From Frigidibacter sp. (GTDB lineage Bacteria; Pseudomonadota; Alphaproteobacteria; Rhodobacterales; Rhodobacteraceae): DNA of 64,000 nucleotides. Below are positions 1-8,401 of this stretch, in pieces; position 1 is the first letter of the stretch, and every line of letters starts with the position of its first letter. The stretch lies in assembly GCF_030695035.1 (NCBI RefSeq), contig NZ_JAUYTT010000002.1, forward strand, positions 62,001 through 126,000, in the 5' to 3' direction. The notes below the pieces were generated by a model. It worked only from the letters and a program-made list of their open reading frames with translations, had not been told where the DNA came from and did no database searches. The translations under genes were made by a program, and so were the position numbers.

Positions 1-122
1 GCGATGGCCGCGTTGCGGGCGTTGTTGGGCTGGCCTGTGCCGCCATACGGGTCGGATTGCACACAGGCCGTCAGGCCGAGGCTTGCCGAAATGGCAAGGA
101 GAAAGGGGGTCTTCGCGTTCAT
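1..122 (-). CDS. Lipoprotein N-terminus, possibly OmpA/YiaD family (partial)
   Basis: Only the first 40 codons are in the window; the rest lies off the left edge. The visible N-terminus is a classic lipoprotein signal: MNAKTP, a short hydrophobic stretch, then the lipobox LTAC with Cys at residue 20, followed by a polar Asn/Gly-rich linker (SDPYGGTGQPNNARNAA). Signal peptidase II would cleave before the Cys and the protein would be lipidated at the cell envelope. The Asn/Arg-rich linker resembles OmpA-family lipoproteins of Rhodobacteraceae, but the peptidoglycan-binding domain that would prove it is not in the window. The lipoprotein call is firm; the family is a guess. Confidence 0.6.
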   Translation of the reverse strand, partial: MNAKTPFLLAISASLGLTACVQSDPYGGTGQPNNARNAAI

Positions 123-267
123 AATGTGTCGCCTGTTTGTTATATCCGTCCAATGGACGTTGCGCCCTGTATAGCAAAGCTTGGGGTGCCGCGACTAGGC
201 CCGCGCGCGTGCCAGCAGGTTTCCGCCCATCACAAGCGGGAGAGGCGGGTGAAGGAAACGGCCCTGT

Positions 268-1173
268 TCAGGGGACCTGGGGGGCCGAGGGCCCTGCCTC
301 CCACCGCGCCGCCTCCCAGGCCAGCATCGCGCGCTTGACCGGCAGGCCCCAGTGATAGCCGCCAAGCGCGCCGGACCGGGCCAGCGCGCGGTGGCAGGGG
401 ATCAGGAAGCTGATCGGGTTGCGCCCGATGGCGGTGCCGACGGCACGGGCGGCCCTGGGCGCGCCGATGGCGGCGGCAATGGCGGAGTAGGTGGTGACCT
501 GACCCGAGGGGATGCGCAGCAGCGCCTCCCAGACCTTGATCTGGAACGGGGCGCCGATCACCTGCAGCGGGGTCTCGCCGTCGCCGCCGAAGGCCGCCGT
601 CACCCAAGGCGTTAGCGGTGCGGCATCCTCGGTGAAGCGCGCCGCGGGCCAGCGCCCGGCGAGATCGGCAAAGGCGGCGTCGAAGCCGGTTTCCTCGGTG
701 AAGGCCAGCCCGCAGAGCCCGCGATCCGTGCCCATCGCCAGCGCGTCGCCAAAGGGCGTGTCGAACCGACCCCAGCGGATCTGCAACCCGTCGCCGCCGC
801 GGGCGAAATCGCCGGGCGTCATCGCCTCCCACCGCAGGAACAGATCATGCAGCCGCCCGGTGCCGGAAAGGCCGGCGCTGGCCGCCGTGTCCAGCAGCGT
901 CTCGCGTTCGGCCAGCAGCTGCTGGGCGAGCCCGAGCGCCAGATATTGCTGGTAGCGCTTGGGCGAGACCCCGACCCAGGCCGAGAACACCCGCTGGAAA
1001 TGTGCCGCGCTCATCCCCATCCGGCCCGCCAGCGCGTCCAGCGACAGCGCCGGCCCCTCTGCCTCCATCAGCCGCAGCGCGCGGGCGATGACGCGGTAGT
1101 GGTAGCGTGGGTCATCGGTGTCGGTGGTGGCGGGTGTGGTGGCAAAGGCGGGGGCGAAGGGATGCTCGGTCAT
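268..1173 (-). CDS. AraC-type regulator fused to methylated-DNA-protein cysteine methyltransferase (Ada-like)
   Basis: A 301-residue suicide DNA-repair protein of the Ada family. Residues 28-120 form an AraC-type helix-turn-helix (LAGRMGMSAAHFQRVF, then a second helix pair). Residues 130-290 form the O6-alkylguanine methyltransferase domain with active-site motif IPCHR (Cys260) and the upstream FQIKVWEAL and IPSGQVTTYS motifs. The N-terminal Zn/Cys phosphotriester-sensing domain of E. coli Ada, which activates the regulator, is absent, so any transcriptional role must be switched by other means. The frame stays open upstream, but ATG at 1173 gives the conserved-looking N-terminus, and upstream codons are low-complexity. 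It is transcribed divergently from nth, another DNA-repair gene. Confidence 0.85.
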   Translation of the reverse strand: MTEHPFAPAFATTPATTDTDDPRYHYRVIARALRLMEAEGPALSLDALAGRMGMSAAHFQRVFSAWVGVSPKRYQQYLALGLAQQLLAERETLLDTAASAGLSGTGRLHDLFLRWEAMTPGDFARGGDGLQIRWGRFDTPFGDALAMGTDRGLCGLAFTEETGFDAAFADLAGRWPAARFTEDAAPLTPWVTAAFGGDGETPLQVIGAPFQIKVWEALLRIPSGQVTTYSAIAAAIGAPRAARAVGTAIGRNPISFLIPCHRALARSGALGGYHWGLPVKRAMLAWEAARWEAGPSAPQVP

Positions 1174-1268
1174 CGGAAAACCTCGGGGAACTGTGGCGGC
1201 CAGTCTAGGGGCGGAGTGACCCCCGCGCGACCCGGAACCTGCGCTTGCGAAACGCGCCGCCCCCCTCT

Positions 1269-1321
1269 CCTTTGCCTTTTCCAAATATCCGCGGGGGGTG
1301 CGGGGGGCGGCAAGCCCCCCG
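1269..1321 (+). repeat. Dispersed intergenic repeat, copy a
   Basis: Core TTTTCCAAATATCC is followed by a G-rich spacer and a perfect 8-bp hairpin, CGGGGGGC (1301-1308) with GCCCCCCG (1314-1321). The same architecture recurs at about 3.15, 6.95, 18.5, 22.3, 27.4 and 61.05 kb. This copy lies in the 304-bp gap between the divergent ada-like and nth genes, which holds nothing else I recognise beyond the presumed promoters. Confidence 0.8.
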
Positions 1322-1477
1322 TCCGGCGAGGGCACACACGCCGCCAGCTTGTTCGCGCCGCGGATCCGCCGGGCGCGCTTCTCGACCGCGAAAATACTGA
1401 AAATCCCGTTGATTTCGGCGCCCGGCCGGCCCTGCGGCGCTTGCCCGGTTCGGCGCGGCAGTGCATACCATCGCGCG

Positions 1478-2122
1478 ATGGCCAGACAGCTTGCATATCA
1501 TGAGATCCATGAGGTCTTTGCCCGCTTTCAGGCGGTGGAGCCCGAACCGAAGGGCGAGCTCGAGCATGTCAATGCCTTCACCCTGCTGGTCGCGGTGGCG
1601 CTGTCGGCGCAGGCGACCGATGCCGGGGTGAACAAGGCGACGCGGGCGCTGTTCGCGGTGGTGGATACGCCCGAGAAGATGCTGGCTTTGGGCGAGGAGG
1701 GGCTGACGGAGCATATCCGCACCATCGGCCTTTACCGCCAGAAGGCGCGCAATGTGATCCGCCTCAGCCAGATCCTGGTGGAGAGCTATGGCGGCGAGGT
1801 GCCCTCGAGCCGCGCCGCGCTGCAATCGCTGCCGGGGGTCGGGCGCAAGACGGCGAATGTGGTGCTGAGCATGTGGTTTCACCACCCGGCGCAGGCGGTC
1901 GATACCCATGTATTCCGCGTCGGCAACCGCACCGGGATCGCGCCCGGGCGCGATGTCGACCAGGTGGAGCGGGCGATCGAGGACCATGTGCCCGCGCCCT
2001 TCCAGAAGCATGCCCATCACTGGCTGATCCTGCATGGCCGCTATATCTGCGTGGCGCGAAAACCGAAATGCGGGATCTGCCCGATCCGTGACCTTTGTCT
2101 GTATGAGGAGAAAACTCTGTGA
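1478..2122 (+). CDS. nth: Endonuclease III (base-excision repair glycosylase/AP lyase)
   Basis: A 214-residue bifunctional DNA glycosylase and beta-lyase that removes oxidised pyrimidines. The helix-hairpin-helix reads LPGVGRKTANVVL with catalytic Lys124, and the activating Asp142 is in VDTHVFRV. A C-terminal [4Fe-4S] loop has Cys191, 198, 201 and 207 in the standard C-x6-C-x2-C-x5-C spacing. Length is normal for bacterial Nth. The frame is open further upstream (to 1298), but the ATG at 1478 matches the family N-terminus. Its TGA overlaps the GTG start of the adenosine kinase gene by 4 nt (GTGA), so the two are translationally coupled. Confidence 0.95.
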   Translation: MARQLAYHEIHEVFARFQAVEPEPKGELEHVNAFTLLVAVALSAQATDAGVNKATRALFAVVDTPEKMLALGEEGLTEHIRTIGLYRQKARNVIRLSQILVESYGGEVPSSRAALQSLPGVGRKTANVVLSMWFHHPAQAVDTHVFRVGNRTGIAPGRDVDQVERAIEDHVPAPFQKHAHHWLILHGRYICVARKPKCGICPIRDLCLYEEKTL

Positions 2123-3108
2123 GCCGTTATCAGGTTGTCGGCATCGGCAACGCCATCGTGGACGTTCTGTCCCATTCCGACGACCGGTTCCTGGACCATA
2201 TGGGGATCGAGAAGGGTATCATGCAGCTGATCGAGCGCGAGCGCGCCGAGGTGCTGTATGCGGCCATGCGCGAGCGGGTGGAGGCGCCGGGAGGATCGGT
2301 CGCCAACACGCTGGCGGGGCTCGGGAATCTGGGCCTGACCACCGCCTTCATCGGCCGGGTGCGCGATGATGCGCTGGGGCGGTTCTATGCGGCCTCGATG
2401 GCGACAGAGGGCACCGAGTTCGTCAACCCGCCGGTGGCGGGAGGGGAGCTTCCAACCTCGCGCAGCATGATCTTCGTGACCGAGGATGGTGAGCGGTCGA
2501 TGAACACCTACCTTGGCATCTCGGCCGAACTGGGGCCCGAGGACGTGGACGAGGCGGTGACGAGCGCGTCCGAGATGCTGTTCCTCGAGGGTTACCTCTT
2601 CGACAAGGACAAGGGCAAGGCGGCCTTCCTGAGGGCGGCGCGGTCTGCGCGGGCGGGCGGCGGCAAGGCCGGGATCGCGCTGTCGGACCCGTTCTGCGTG
2701 GACCGGCACCGCGAAAGCTTTCTGGGCCTGATCCGGGGCGAGCTGGATTACGTGATCGGTAATGTCCATGAATGGACCTCGCTCTACCAGACCGAGGATC
2801 TGGAGGCGGCGCTGGCACAGGCGCGGGCCGAATGCCCGCTGGTGGTCTGCACAAGGTCGGGGGCCGATGTGGTGCTGATCCGCGGCGAGGAACGGGTGGA
2901 GGTGCCGGTGCACCGCGTGGTGCCGGTCGATGCCACGGGTGCTGGCGACCAGTTCGCAGCGGGGTTCCTGTATGGGATGATGACCGGGGATGACCTTTAC
3001 CGGGCGGGCCGCATGGGTTGCATCGCCGCGGCGGAGGTGATCAGCCATTTCGGCGCGCGGCCGGAAGGGGACATCCAGCGGCTGTTCCGGGGGCAGGGGT
3101 TGGTCTGA
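2119..3108 (+). CDS. Adenosine kinase, PfkB/ribokinase family
   Basis: A 329-residue sugar/nucleoside kinase phosphorylating adenosine to AMP with ATP. N-terminal PfkB signature: GIGNAIVDVL (8-17) and GGSVANTLAGLGNLG (58-72). C-terminal PfkB signature: DATGAGDQFAAGF (271-283) with catalytic base Asp277. The length and the NAIVD N-terminus match alphaproteobacterial adenosine kinases rather than ribokinases. It starts at a GTG inside the nth stop codon. A downstream repeat (copy b) separates it from a convergent phosphatase gene. Pairing with nth appears to be gene-order conservation rather than pathway logic, though adenosine salvage fits the nucleoside importer at 54-59 kb. Confidence 0.85.
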   Translation: MSRYQVVGIGNAIVDVLSHSDDRFLDHMGIEKGIMQLIERERAEVLYAAMRERVEAPGGSVANTLAGLGNLGLTTAFIGRVRDDALGRFYAASMATEGTEFVNPPVAGGELPTSRSMIFVTEDGERSMNTYLGISAELGPEDVDEAVTSASEMLFLEGYLFDKDKGKAAFLRAARSARAGGGKAGIALSDPFCVDRHRESFLGLIRGELDYVIGNVHEWTSLYQTEDLEAALAQARAECPLVVCTRSGADVVLIRGEERVEVPVHRVVPVDATGAGDQFAAGFLYGMMTGDDLYRAGRMGCIAAAEVISHFGARPEGDIQRLFRGQGLV

Positions 3109-3117
3109 GGAGAAGAA

Positions 3118-3180
3118 GGGGGCGCTGCCCCCCGTCTCCTGCGGAGACTCCCCCCGGGATATTTTGGCCAGAACGAAGGG
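3118..3180 (-). repeat. Dispersed intergenic repeat, copy b
   Basis: On the minus strand this begins TTCGTTCTGGCCAAAATATCC-like sequence immediately after the PAP2 gene and carries two hairpins: GTCTCC/GGAGAC (3134-3139 with 3143-3148) and GGGGGC/GCCCCC (3118-3123 with 3127-3132). It fills the gap between convergent genes and could act as a bidirectional terminator, although there is no U-run. Confidence 0.8.
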
Positions 3181-3196
3181 CGGGCGCGGGGGTGTG

Positions 3197-3940
3197 TCAG
3201 CGGGGCGGTGCGGGGGCCGGAACCGGATCTGGGAGCGGGTCCAGCACCTCGGCGAGGGCGCGGCAGATGAGGGCCCAGGCGGCGCCCGCGGCCCAGCCAG
3301 CCAGCACGTCGGTGGGCCAGTGCACGCCCAGCCAGACGCGGCTTAAGCCCACCGCCAGCGTCACCGCGACGGCGAGCGCGATCAGGTAGACCTTCAGGGC
3401 GCGGCTTGGTTGCATCCGGGCGAGCATCGCCGCCAGCGTCAGCCAGACCACCGCCGCCATCATTGAATGGCCGCTGGGGAAGCTGGCGCTGGTAACCAAT
3501 GTGCCATGCGGCACGAGGTCGGGGCGGGGGCGGTCGAAGATCGCCTTGGAGACGTTCGAGAAGATCTGCCCGCCGATGATCGCCAGCAAGAGGAGGCCGG
3601 CGGCGCGGCGGCGGGACTGGAACCACAGCAGCCCGAGGACCGCCAGCGTCACGAAGCCCAGCACCGTCACCCCGCCAAGCGCGGTGATGTCGCGCATCAC
3701 CGTTTCCAGCCATGCCGGCCCCAGCGGATCGGCGGGATCGAGCGGGCTGCGGAAGGCCAGCAGCAGCGCCTGGTCGAAATCCTGCGTCTCGCCCTCGAGC
3801 ATTTCCTCGGCGAGTTCGACGAAGAGCCAGATGGCGGCGAAGAGCACCCCCAGCAGCGCGAGGCTGCGCGCATGCAGATACTGGCGCAGGTGCGCGCGCC
3901 TGCGGGGCAGGGCGGGATCGGTCAACGCGCCCATGTCCAT
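3197..3940 (-). CDS. PAP2-family membrane phosphatase
   Basis: A 247-residue integral membrane phosphatase of the type-2 phosphatidic acid phosphatase fold. The three catalytic motifs are intact: KAIFDRPRP (132-140), PSGHS (155-159) and SR-x5-H (Ser200-Arg201 to His207, in SRVWLGVHWPTD). Five to six hydrophobic segments are visible, starting around residue 27. Substrates in the family include phosphatidate, undecaprenyl pyrophosphate and lipid A phosphates; the sequence does not decide among them. It lies 15 nt downstream of the sulfotransferase gene on the same strand, so they may be co-transcribed, which hints at an envelope-glycan or lipid-linked role. Confidence 0.85.
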   Translation of the reverse strand: MDMGALTDPALPRRRAHLRQYLHARSLALLGVLFAAIWLFVELAEEMLEGETQDFDQALLLAFRSPLDPADPLGPAWLETVMRDITALGGVTVLGFVTLAVLGLLWFQSRRRAAGLLLLAIIGGQIFSNVSKAIFDRPRPDLVPHGTLVTSASFPSGHSMMAAVVWLTLAAMLARMQPSRALKVYLIALAVAVTLAVGLSRVWLGVHWPTDVLAGWAAGAAWALICRALAEVLDPLPDPVPAPAPPR

Positions 3941-3955
3941 GCAGCCGGTCCCGGG

Positions 3956-4774
3956 TCAGTCACCCAGCTTGGCATGGACCTCATCGAGGTCGATCTCGGC
4001 GATGGCATATTTGTTGTCGGGGTTGTCGAAGTCATATTTGAACAGCTGGAAGTCCTTCTTGTAGATCTCCCAGATAAGGTGCCGCGACAGATCGTCAAAA
4101 TAGGCGCTGACGTCATGGGCGCGCTTCGGCCCATGACCTTCGGATTCGTTGAAGCGCGGGATCGCCTTCAGGTCCACCTTCACCGGCGTCTCGATCTGAT
4201 CGAGCACCTGCTGCATCCCCTCGTTGAACTTCTCGGTGTAGAAGATGCTGTTGTAGCGCCCGCCATTGACGATGAATGTCGAGACATGGCCCGACATCGC
4301 CGACCAGTGGATGTCAGGCTCCATCGGGCGGCGCCAGCGGATGGTGTCGCGCGCGAACAGCAGGAATCGGCGGAAGCTGGCGATCTGGTCGAACTCGAAG
4401 CCGTTTTCCGGGCTGCCGACATCAATGCCGTATTTCTGCACCAGCTGCGGCACGAGATTGCCGCGGTAGCGTTTGCCGTTGCGCTGGATGCCGGCGATCT
4501 TGTCGAAGAAGGACGACAGGATGCGCGCATAGGGGTTGCGCACGCAGGTGAAGGCAAAGGACTTGTGGGTCTTGACGTTGCTCTCGATCAGCGGCTGGCT
4601 CGCCTCCATCGACCATTTGTGCATCCCGGCGGTGGCATCATGGATGTCCCCGTCGAAGAAGCGCCCGTGATCGGAATAGAACATGATCTGCCCGATGGTC
4701 GAGCAGGCGCATTTCGGGACGACGCGATAGACGACGCTCTCGCTCTCGGTCATCCAGGTACCGGGAAACCCCAT
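3956..4774 (-). CDS. Sulfotransferase-family protein
   Basis: A 272-residue PAPS-dependent sulfotransferase-like protein. It shows the 5'-phosphosulfate loop VVPKCACSTI (18-27) and the 3'-phosphate site CVRNPYARILSSF (77-89), the paired signature of the carbohydrate sulfotransferase family (HNK-1/chondroitin type). The longer frame begins at a GTG 14 codons upstream, but ATG at 4774 is preceded by AAGGAAGG at 6 nt spacing and is preferred. There is no signal peptide, so it would act in the cytoplasm on a nucleotide-sugar or lipid-linked acceptor. It is divergent from, and only 148 bp away from, a core-2/I-branching-type glycosyltransferase, suggesting the pair builds and sulfates one surface glycan. 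Confidence 0.75.
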   Translation of the reverse strand: MGFPGTWMTESESVVYRVVPKCACSTIGQIMFYSDHGRFFDGDIHDATAGMHKWSMEASQPLIESNVKTHKSFAFTCVRNPYARILSSFFDKIAGIQRNGKRYRGNLVPQLVQKYGIDVGSPENGFEFDQIASFRRFLLFARDTIRWRRPMEPDIHWSAMSGHVSTFIVNGGRYNSIFYTEKFNEGMQQVLDQIETPVKVDLKAIPRFNESEGHGPKRAHDVSAYFDDLSRHLIWEIYKKDFQLFKYDFDNPDNKYAIAEIDLDEVHAKLGD

Positions 4775-4922
4775 GAAAAACCTTCCTTGGCCATCCTTGG
4801 GCGCTTTCACTTGCACCCGCGGAACAATTGCGCATTAAAAAGCAAAGAAACACCGTCATTTCAACGTCTGAAACGCCGCGGCCGCGATCTTCGGTCTTCG
4901 GCACCTGAAACGGGTCGATCCG

Positions 4923-6500
4923 ATGGCCAGAATTGCCTTCATCCTGCTGTGCCATAAAGACCCCGAGGGGATCGTGCAACAGGCCGAGCGGCTGACCGCC
5001 GCGGGCGACTTCATGTCGATCCATTTCGACGCGCGGGCGCGCAAGGCCGACTATCTGCTGATCCGCCGGGCGCTGGCCGGAAACCCCAACGTGACCTTCG
5101 CGCAGCGGCGCATCAAATGCGGCTGGGGCGAATGGAGTCTGGTGGACGCGACGCTGGCGGCGACCGAGGCGGCGGTTGCGGCCTTCCCGCGGGCCACGCA
5201 TTTCTACATGCTGTCAGGCGATTGCATGTCGATCAAGTCGGCCGAGTTCGCGCATGAGTTCCTCGAGGCGAATGACCGGGACTTCATCGAAAGCTTCGAC
5301 TTCCTCAGTTCCGACTGGATCAAGACCGGGATGAAGGAAGACCGGCTGATCTACCGCCACTTCTTCAACGAACGCGGCCGGAAATGGTGGTTCTACCAGT
5401 CCTATGAGCTGCAGAAGCGGCTGGGGCTGACGCGGCAAGTGCCCGCCGACATTCAGGTGATGATCGGCAGCCAGTGGTGGTGCTTGCGCCGCCGCACGGT
5501 GGAGATGGTGCTGGATTTCTGCGCCAAGCGGCGCGACGTGATGCGGTTCTTCAAGACCACCTGGATCCCGGACGAGACCTTCTTCCAGACGTTGGTGCGC
5601 CATCTGGTGCCGGATGCCGAGATCGAGACGCGGACGCTGACCTTCCTGATGTTTTCCGACTACGGGATGCCGGTCACCTTCTACAACGACCATTATGATC
5701 TGCTGCTGAGCCAGGATTACCTGTTTGCCCGCAAGATCTCGGTCGATGCGGCAGAGCTGAAGGCGCGGCTTGGGGATCTGTGGGCCAGCGAGGCGGTGCG
5801 TTTCCCGATCTCGAATGAGGGGCGCAGCCTTTATGGCTTTATCACCGGGCGCGGGCGTATAGGCCGCCGCTTTGCCCCGCGCTTCTGGGAGACCGAGGCG
5901 AGCCTTGGGCGCGAGCGGGAATTGCTGCTGGTGGTGTGCAAGAAATGGCATGTCGCCAAGCGGCTGGTCGACCGGGTGCGCCAGCTGACCGACATCCCCG
6001 CCATCGAGTATATCTTCAACGAGGAAGCCACGCCGCTGCCCGATCTGGGCGGCATCCAGACCACGCTGGAAAAGCGCACCCGGCACCGGCGGGCGTTGCT
6101 GCGGATGCTGTTCGACTATCACGGATCGAACCGGCTGCTGGTCTGCCTGGACCCCGCCGCGATCGACCTGCTGCAGGATTTCTATGCCGACCGCTGTGTC
6201 ACCCGCACGCTGGAGATCGAATGCGAGTTCACCGATGACTATCTTCTGGGCCATGCCCGGCGCGTCGGTCTGGCCGGGGAGCGCACCCCGCCGGAGGTGC
6301 TGAACCGGCTGCTGCCGACGATCCGCTATGACGTGCGCTTTGAAAGCGACAGGCTGCGCGATGCCAATTTTGCCAACCTGACGCGGCTGCGCGAATCCGC
6401 CAGCATCGAGGACAACACCGCCCCGCTGGCCCGCTTCCTGTCGCTGCCACCCGAGACCGCGCGCGAGATTGCCGCGACGCATTACCTGTTCACCGACTGA
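4923..6500 (+). CDS. Beta-1,6-N-acetylglucosaminyltransferase-like (core-2/I-branching type) with unassigned C-terminal domain
   Basis: A 525-residue protein. The N-terminal ~270 residues resemble the GT14 Branch family (relatives of xylosyltransferase and core-2 GlcNAc transferase): FILLCHKDP (6-14), FYMLSGDCMSIKS (94-106), a GSQWWCLRR motif and WIPDETFFQT, which carries the acidic pair expected in the active site. The remaining ~250 residues form a second domain, typical of rhodobacterial homologues, which I cannot name. There is no signal peptide or membrane helix. Animal members branch O-glycans; the bacterial acceptor is unknown. Its divergent neighbour is a carbohydrate sulfotransferase. 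A separate ATG starts the downstream HIT gene 22 nt after the stop, so the two probably share a transcript. Confidence 0.75.
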   Translation: MARIAFILLCHKDPEGIVQQAERLTAAGDFMSIHFDARARKADYLLIRRALAGNPNVTFAQRRIKCGWGEWSLVDATLAATEAAVAAFPRATHFYMLSGDCMSIKSAEFAHEFLEANDRDFIESFDFLSSDWIKTGMKEDRLIYRHFFNERGRKWWFYQSYELQKRLGLTRQVPADIQVMIGSQWWCLRRRTVEMVLDFCAKRRDVMRFFKTTWIPDETFFQTLVRHLVPDAEIETRTLTFLMFSDYGMPVTFYNDHYDLLLSQDYLFARKISVDAAELKARLGDLWASEAVRFPISNEGRSLYGFITGRGRIGRRFAPRFWETEASLGRERELLLVVCKKWHVAKRLVDRVRQLTDIPAIEYIFNEEATPLPDLGGIQTTLEKRTRHRRALLRMLFDYHGSNRLLVCLDPAAIDLLQDFYADRCVTRTLEIECEFTDDYLLGHARRVGLAGERTPPEVLNRLLPTIRYDVRFESDRLRDANFANLTRLRESASIEDNTAPLARFLSLPPETAREIAATHYLFTD

Positions 6501-6522
6501 CCTTTCCGGACCGAGGACCGCC

Positions 6523-6903
6523 ATGAGCTATGCCTATGACGCCACCAACATCTTCGCCCGCATCCTGCGCGGCGAGATCCCGAACAAGACCGTGCTGGAG
6601 ACCCCGCACAGCCTTGCCTTCGAGGATATCCGCCCGCAGGCGCCGGTGCATGTGCTGGTGATCCCGAAGGGGCCCTATGTCAGCTATGATCATTTCGCGC
6701 GGGAAGCGTCGGAGGCCGAGATCGTCGATTTCACCCGCGCCATTGGCGAGGTCTGCAAGATGACGGGCGTGGCGCTCGACGCGGGCAACGGCTTCCGCGC
6801 CGTATCGAATGCCGGCATGGACGGGGTGCAGGAAGTGCCGCATCTGCATGTGCATATCATGGGCGGCCGCGATCTGGGGCGGATGCTGCAGCCGGCGGGC
6901 TGA
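6523..6903 (+). CDS. HIT-family nucleotide-binding hydrolase
   Basis: A 126-residue histidine-triad protein of the HINT branch, which hydrolyses AMP-linked phosphoramidates. The triad HLHVHIM (His107, 109, 111) is intact, and the upstream family landmarks NIFARILRGEIP (9-20) and PVHVLVIPK (41-49) are present. The frame opens upstream inside the glycosyltransferase, but ATG at 6523 gives the standard N-terminus. It is followed by repeat copy c and then by a convergent gene. It is a housekeeping enzyme with no obvious link to the glycan genes beyond position. Confidence 0.92.
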   Translation: MSYAYDATNIFARILRGEIPNKTVLETPHSLAFEDIRPQAPVHVLVIPKGPYVSYDHFAREASEAEIVDFTRAIGEVCKMTGVALDAGNGFRAVSNAGMDGVQEVPHLHVHIMGGRDLGRMLQPAG

Positions 6904-6918
6904 GCGCGTCCCTGCTGC

Positions 6919-6972
6919 CTTTGCCTTTTCCAAATATCCTGCAGAGGGTCCGGGGGACGCAAAGTCCCCCGG
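6919..6972 (+). repeat. Dispersed intergenic repeat, copy c
   Basis: Core TTTTCCAAATATCC is identical to copy a. The hairpin is a perfect 9-bp CCGGGGGAC (6950-6958) with GTCCCCCGG (6964-6972), loop GCAAA. It lies between convergent genes, directly 3' of the HIT gene in its sense orientation, where it could serve as a terminator. Confidence 0.8.
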
Positions 6973-6984
6973 CCTTCGCCCCGT

Positions 6985-8391
6985 TCACACGGTATGCAGG
7001 TAAAGATCGTAATCCACATCCGCGATGGTCCGAGCCACCCGCGCATATTCCGCCGCCTTGATCGCGCAGAAGGTGCGGTGCATGTCAGTCCCAAGCGCCT
7101 CCTTCAGAAACGCCGATCCCTGCGCCGCCCGGATCGCCTCGCGCCAGTCGCCGGGCATCGCCGGGGCGCCCCCGCTCTGCCCGCCAGCATCCTCGCCCGC
7201 ATAGCCGTTGCCGGTGGTCTCGGGCCCCGGGTCGATGCGGTGCGCCAGCCCGTGCCGGATGCCCGCCAGCACCGTCGCCGCCACCAGGTAGGGGTTGGCA
7301 TCGACGCCCGAGGGCCGATGCTCGATCCGCCGCGCGCGCAGATCACCCGCCGGAATGCGCAGCGCGACGGAGCGGTTGTTGACGCCCCAGGAGGGTGACA
7401 CCGGCGCATAGCTCTGGTTCGCGAACCGCCGCCAGCTGTTGGCATGGGGCGCGAAGACCAGCATCGATTCCCCCATCGTCTGCCGCAGCCCGCCAAGCGC
7501 GTGCAGGATGGTGTCCGTCCACTGGCCTTCCAGCGCCTCGGCAAAGACATTGCGCCCCGCCTCGTCGAGCAGCGAGACGTGGAAGTGCATCCCTGACCCG
7601 GCATAATCCTCGATGGGTTTCGCCATGAAGCAGGCCGTCACCCCAAAGCGCCGGGCCTGTAGCCGCACGATGCGCTTCAGGCGGATCAGGTCATCGGCGG
7701 CCTGCATCACGTCGGTGCGGTAATGCAGCGTCAGCTCATACTGGCCCGGCGCGTATTCCGAGATGACCGTTTCGGCCCGGATGTCGGCGGCCTGCGCGGC
7801 GGCGTAGATGGCCGAGAACAGCGGCTCCATCCCGTGCAGGTGATCGACGGAATAGACCTCTGTCTTCAGACTGCGCCGACCGTCCAGCACCGCGGCGGCG
7901 GGTTGGGCGCGGCCGTGGTCGTCGAGCTTGGGATCGAGCAGGAAGAACTCCAGCTCGAACGCGCCCGCCGGGTGCAGCCCCTCGGCCGCCATCGCATCCA
8001 CCTGCCGCTGCAGCGCGTGGCGCGGGTCCGAGGTCATGATCGCGCCGTCGAGGTGATACATGCTCATCAGCACCTCGCCCCGCGCCGGGCTGGTGCCGTG
8101 CAGCGGTTTCAGCGTGCCCGGGATCGGCCAGGCGCGCAGGTCGCCATCGCCCTGATCCCAGATCAGCCCGGTTTCATGCACATCCTCGCCGCAGATATCG
8201 AGCCCGAGGATCGACACCGGCAGATGCCGCCCGCCGGTATACAGCCCCGGCAGCTCATGCCGGCGGATGATCTTGCCGCGGCCGATGCCATTGGCATCGG
8301 TCAGCACGATGTCGAAGGCCTCGATCTCGGGATGCGCGGCGAGGAAGGCCTCTGCCTCGGCGAGGGTGGAGCCGGAGGGGCTGGGGGTCAT
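6985..8391 (-). CDS. Glutamine synthetase family, gamma-glutamylputrescine synthetase (PuuA)-like
   Basis: A 468-residue type I-fold glutamine synthetase relative that ATP-dependently joins glutamate to an amine. Family landmarks: DIVLTDANGIGRGK near the N-terminus, FELEFFLLD (metal-binding glutamates), YAPGQYELTLHY, AGSGMHFHVSL and NNRSVALRIP. The YSVD and APGQYE motifs and FMAKP-IEDYAGSG resemble E. coli PuuA more than GlnA, and the adenylylation tyrosine motif of GlnA is absent. ATG at 8391 begins 10 nt after the stop of the upstream aminotransferase gene, so the two form an operon. An amine such as putrescine is the probable substrate, but specificity is inferred only. Confidence 0.8.
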   Translation of the reverse strand: MTPSPSGSTLAEAEAFLAAHPEIEAFDIVLTDANGIGRGKIIRRHELPGLYTGGRHLPVSILGLDICGEDVHETGLIWDQGDGDLRAWPIPGTLKPLHGTSPARGEVLMSMYHLDGAIMTSDPRHALQRQVDAMAAEGLHPAGAFELEFFLLDPKLDDHGRAQPAAAVLDGRRSLKTEVYSVDHLHGMEPLFSAIYAAAQAADIRAETVISEYAPGQYELTLHYRTDVMQAADDLIRLKRIVRLQARRFGVTACFMAKPIEDYAGSGMHFHVSLLDEAGRNVFAEALEGQWTDTILHALGGLRQTMGESMLVFAPHANSWRRFANQSYAPVSPSWGVNNRSVALRIPAGDLRARRIEHRPSGVDANPYLVAATVLAGIRHGLAHRIDPGPETTGNGYAGEDAGGQSGGAPAMPGDWREAIRAAQGSAFLKEALGTDMHRTFCAIKAAEYARVARTIADVDYDLYLHTV

Positions 8392-8401
8392 GATGGGTCT
8401 T

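Noticed and set aside
230-832. 200-codon minus-strand frame over the ada-like gene
   Set aside because: It is Arg/Ala/Gly-rich shadow coding in another frame of a gene with intact catalytic motifs.
5214-6524. 436-codon minus-strand frame
   Set aside because: It lies entirely antisense to the glycosyltransferase, with His/Gln/Arg-rich composition typical of antisense translation of G+C-rich genes.
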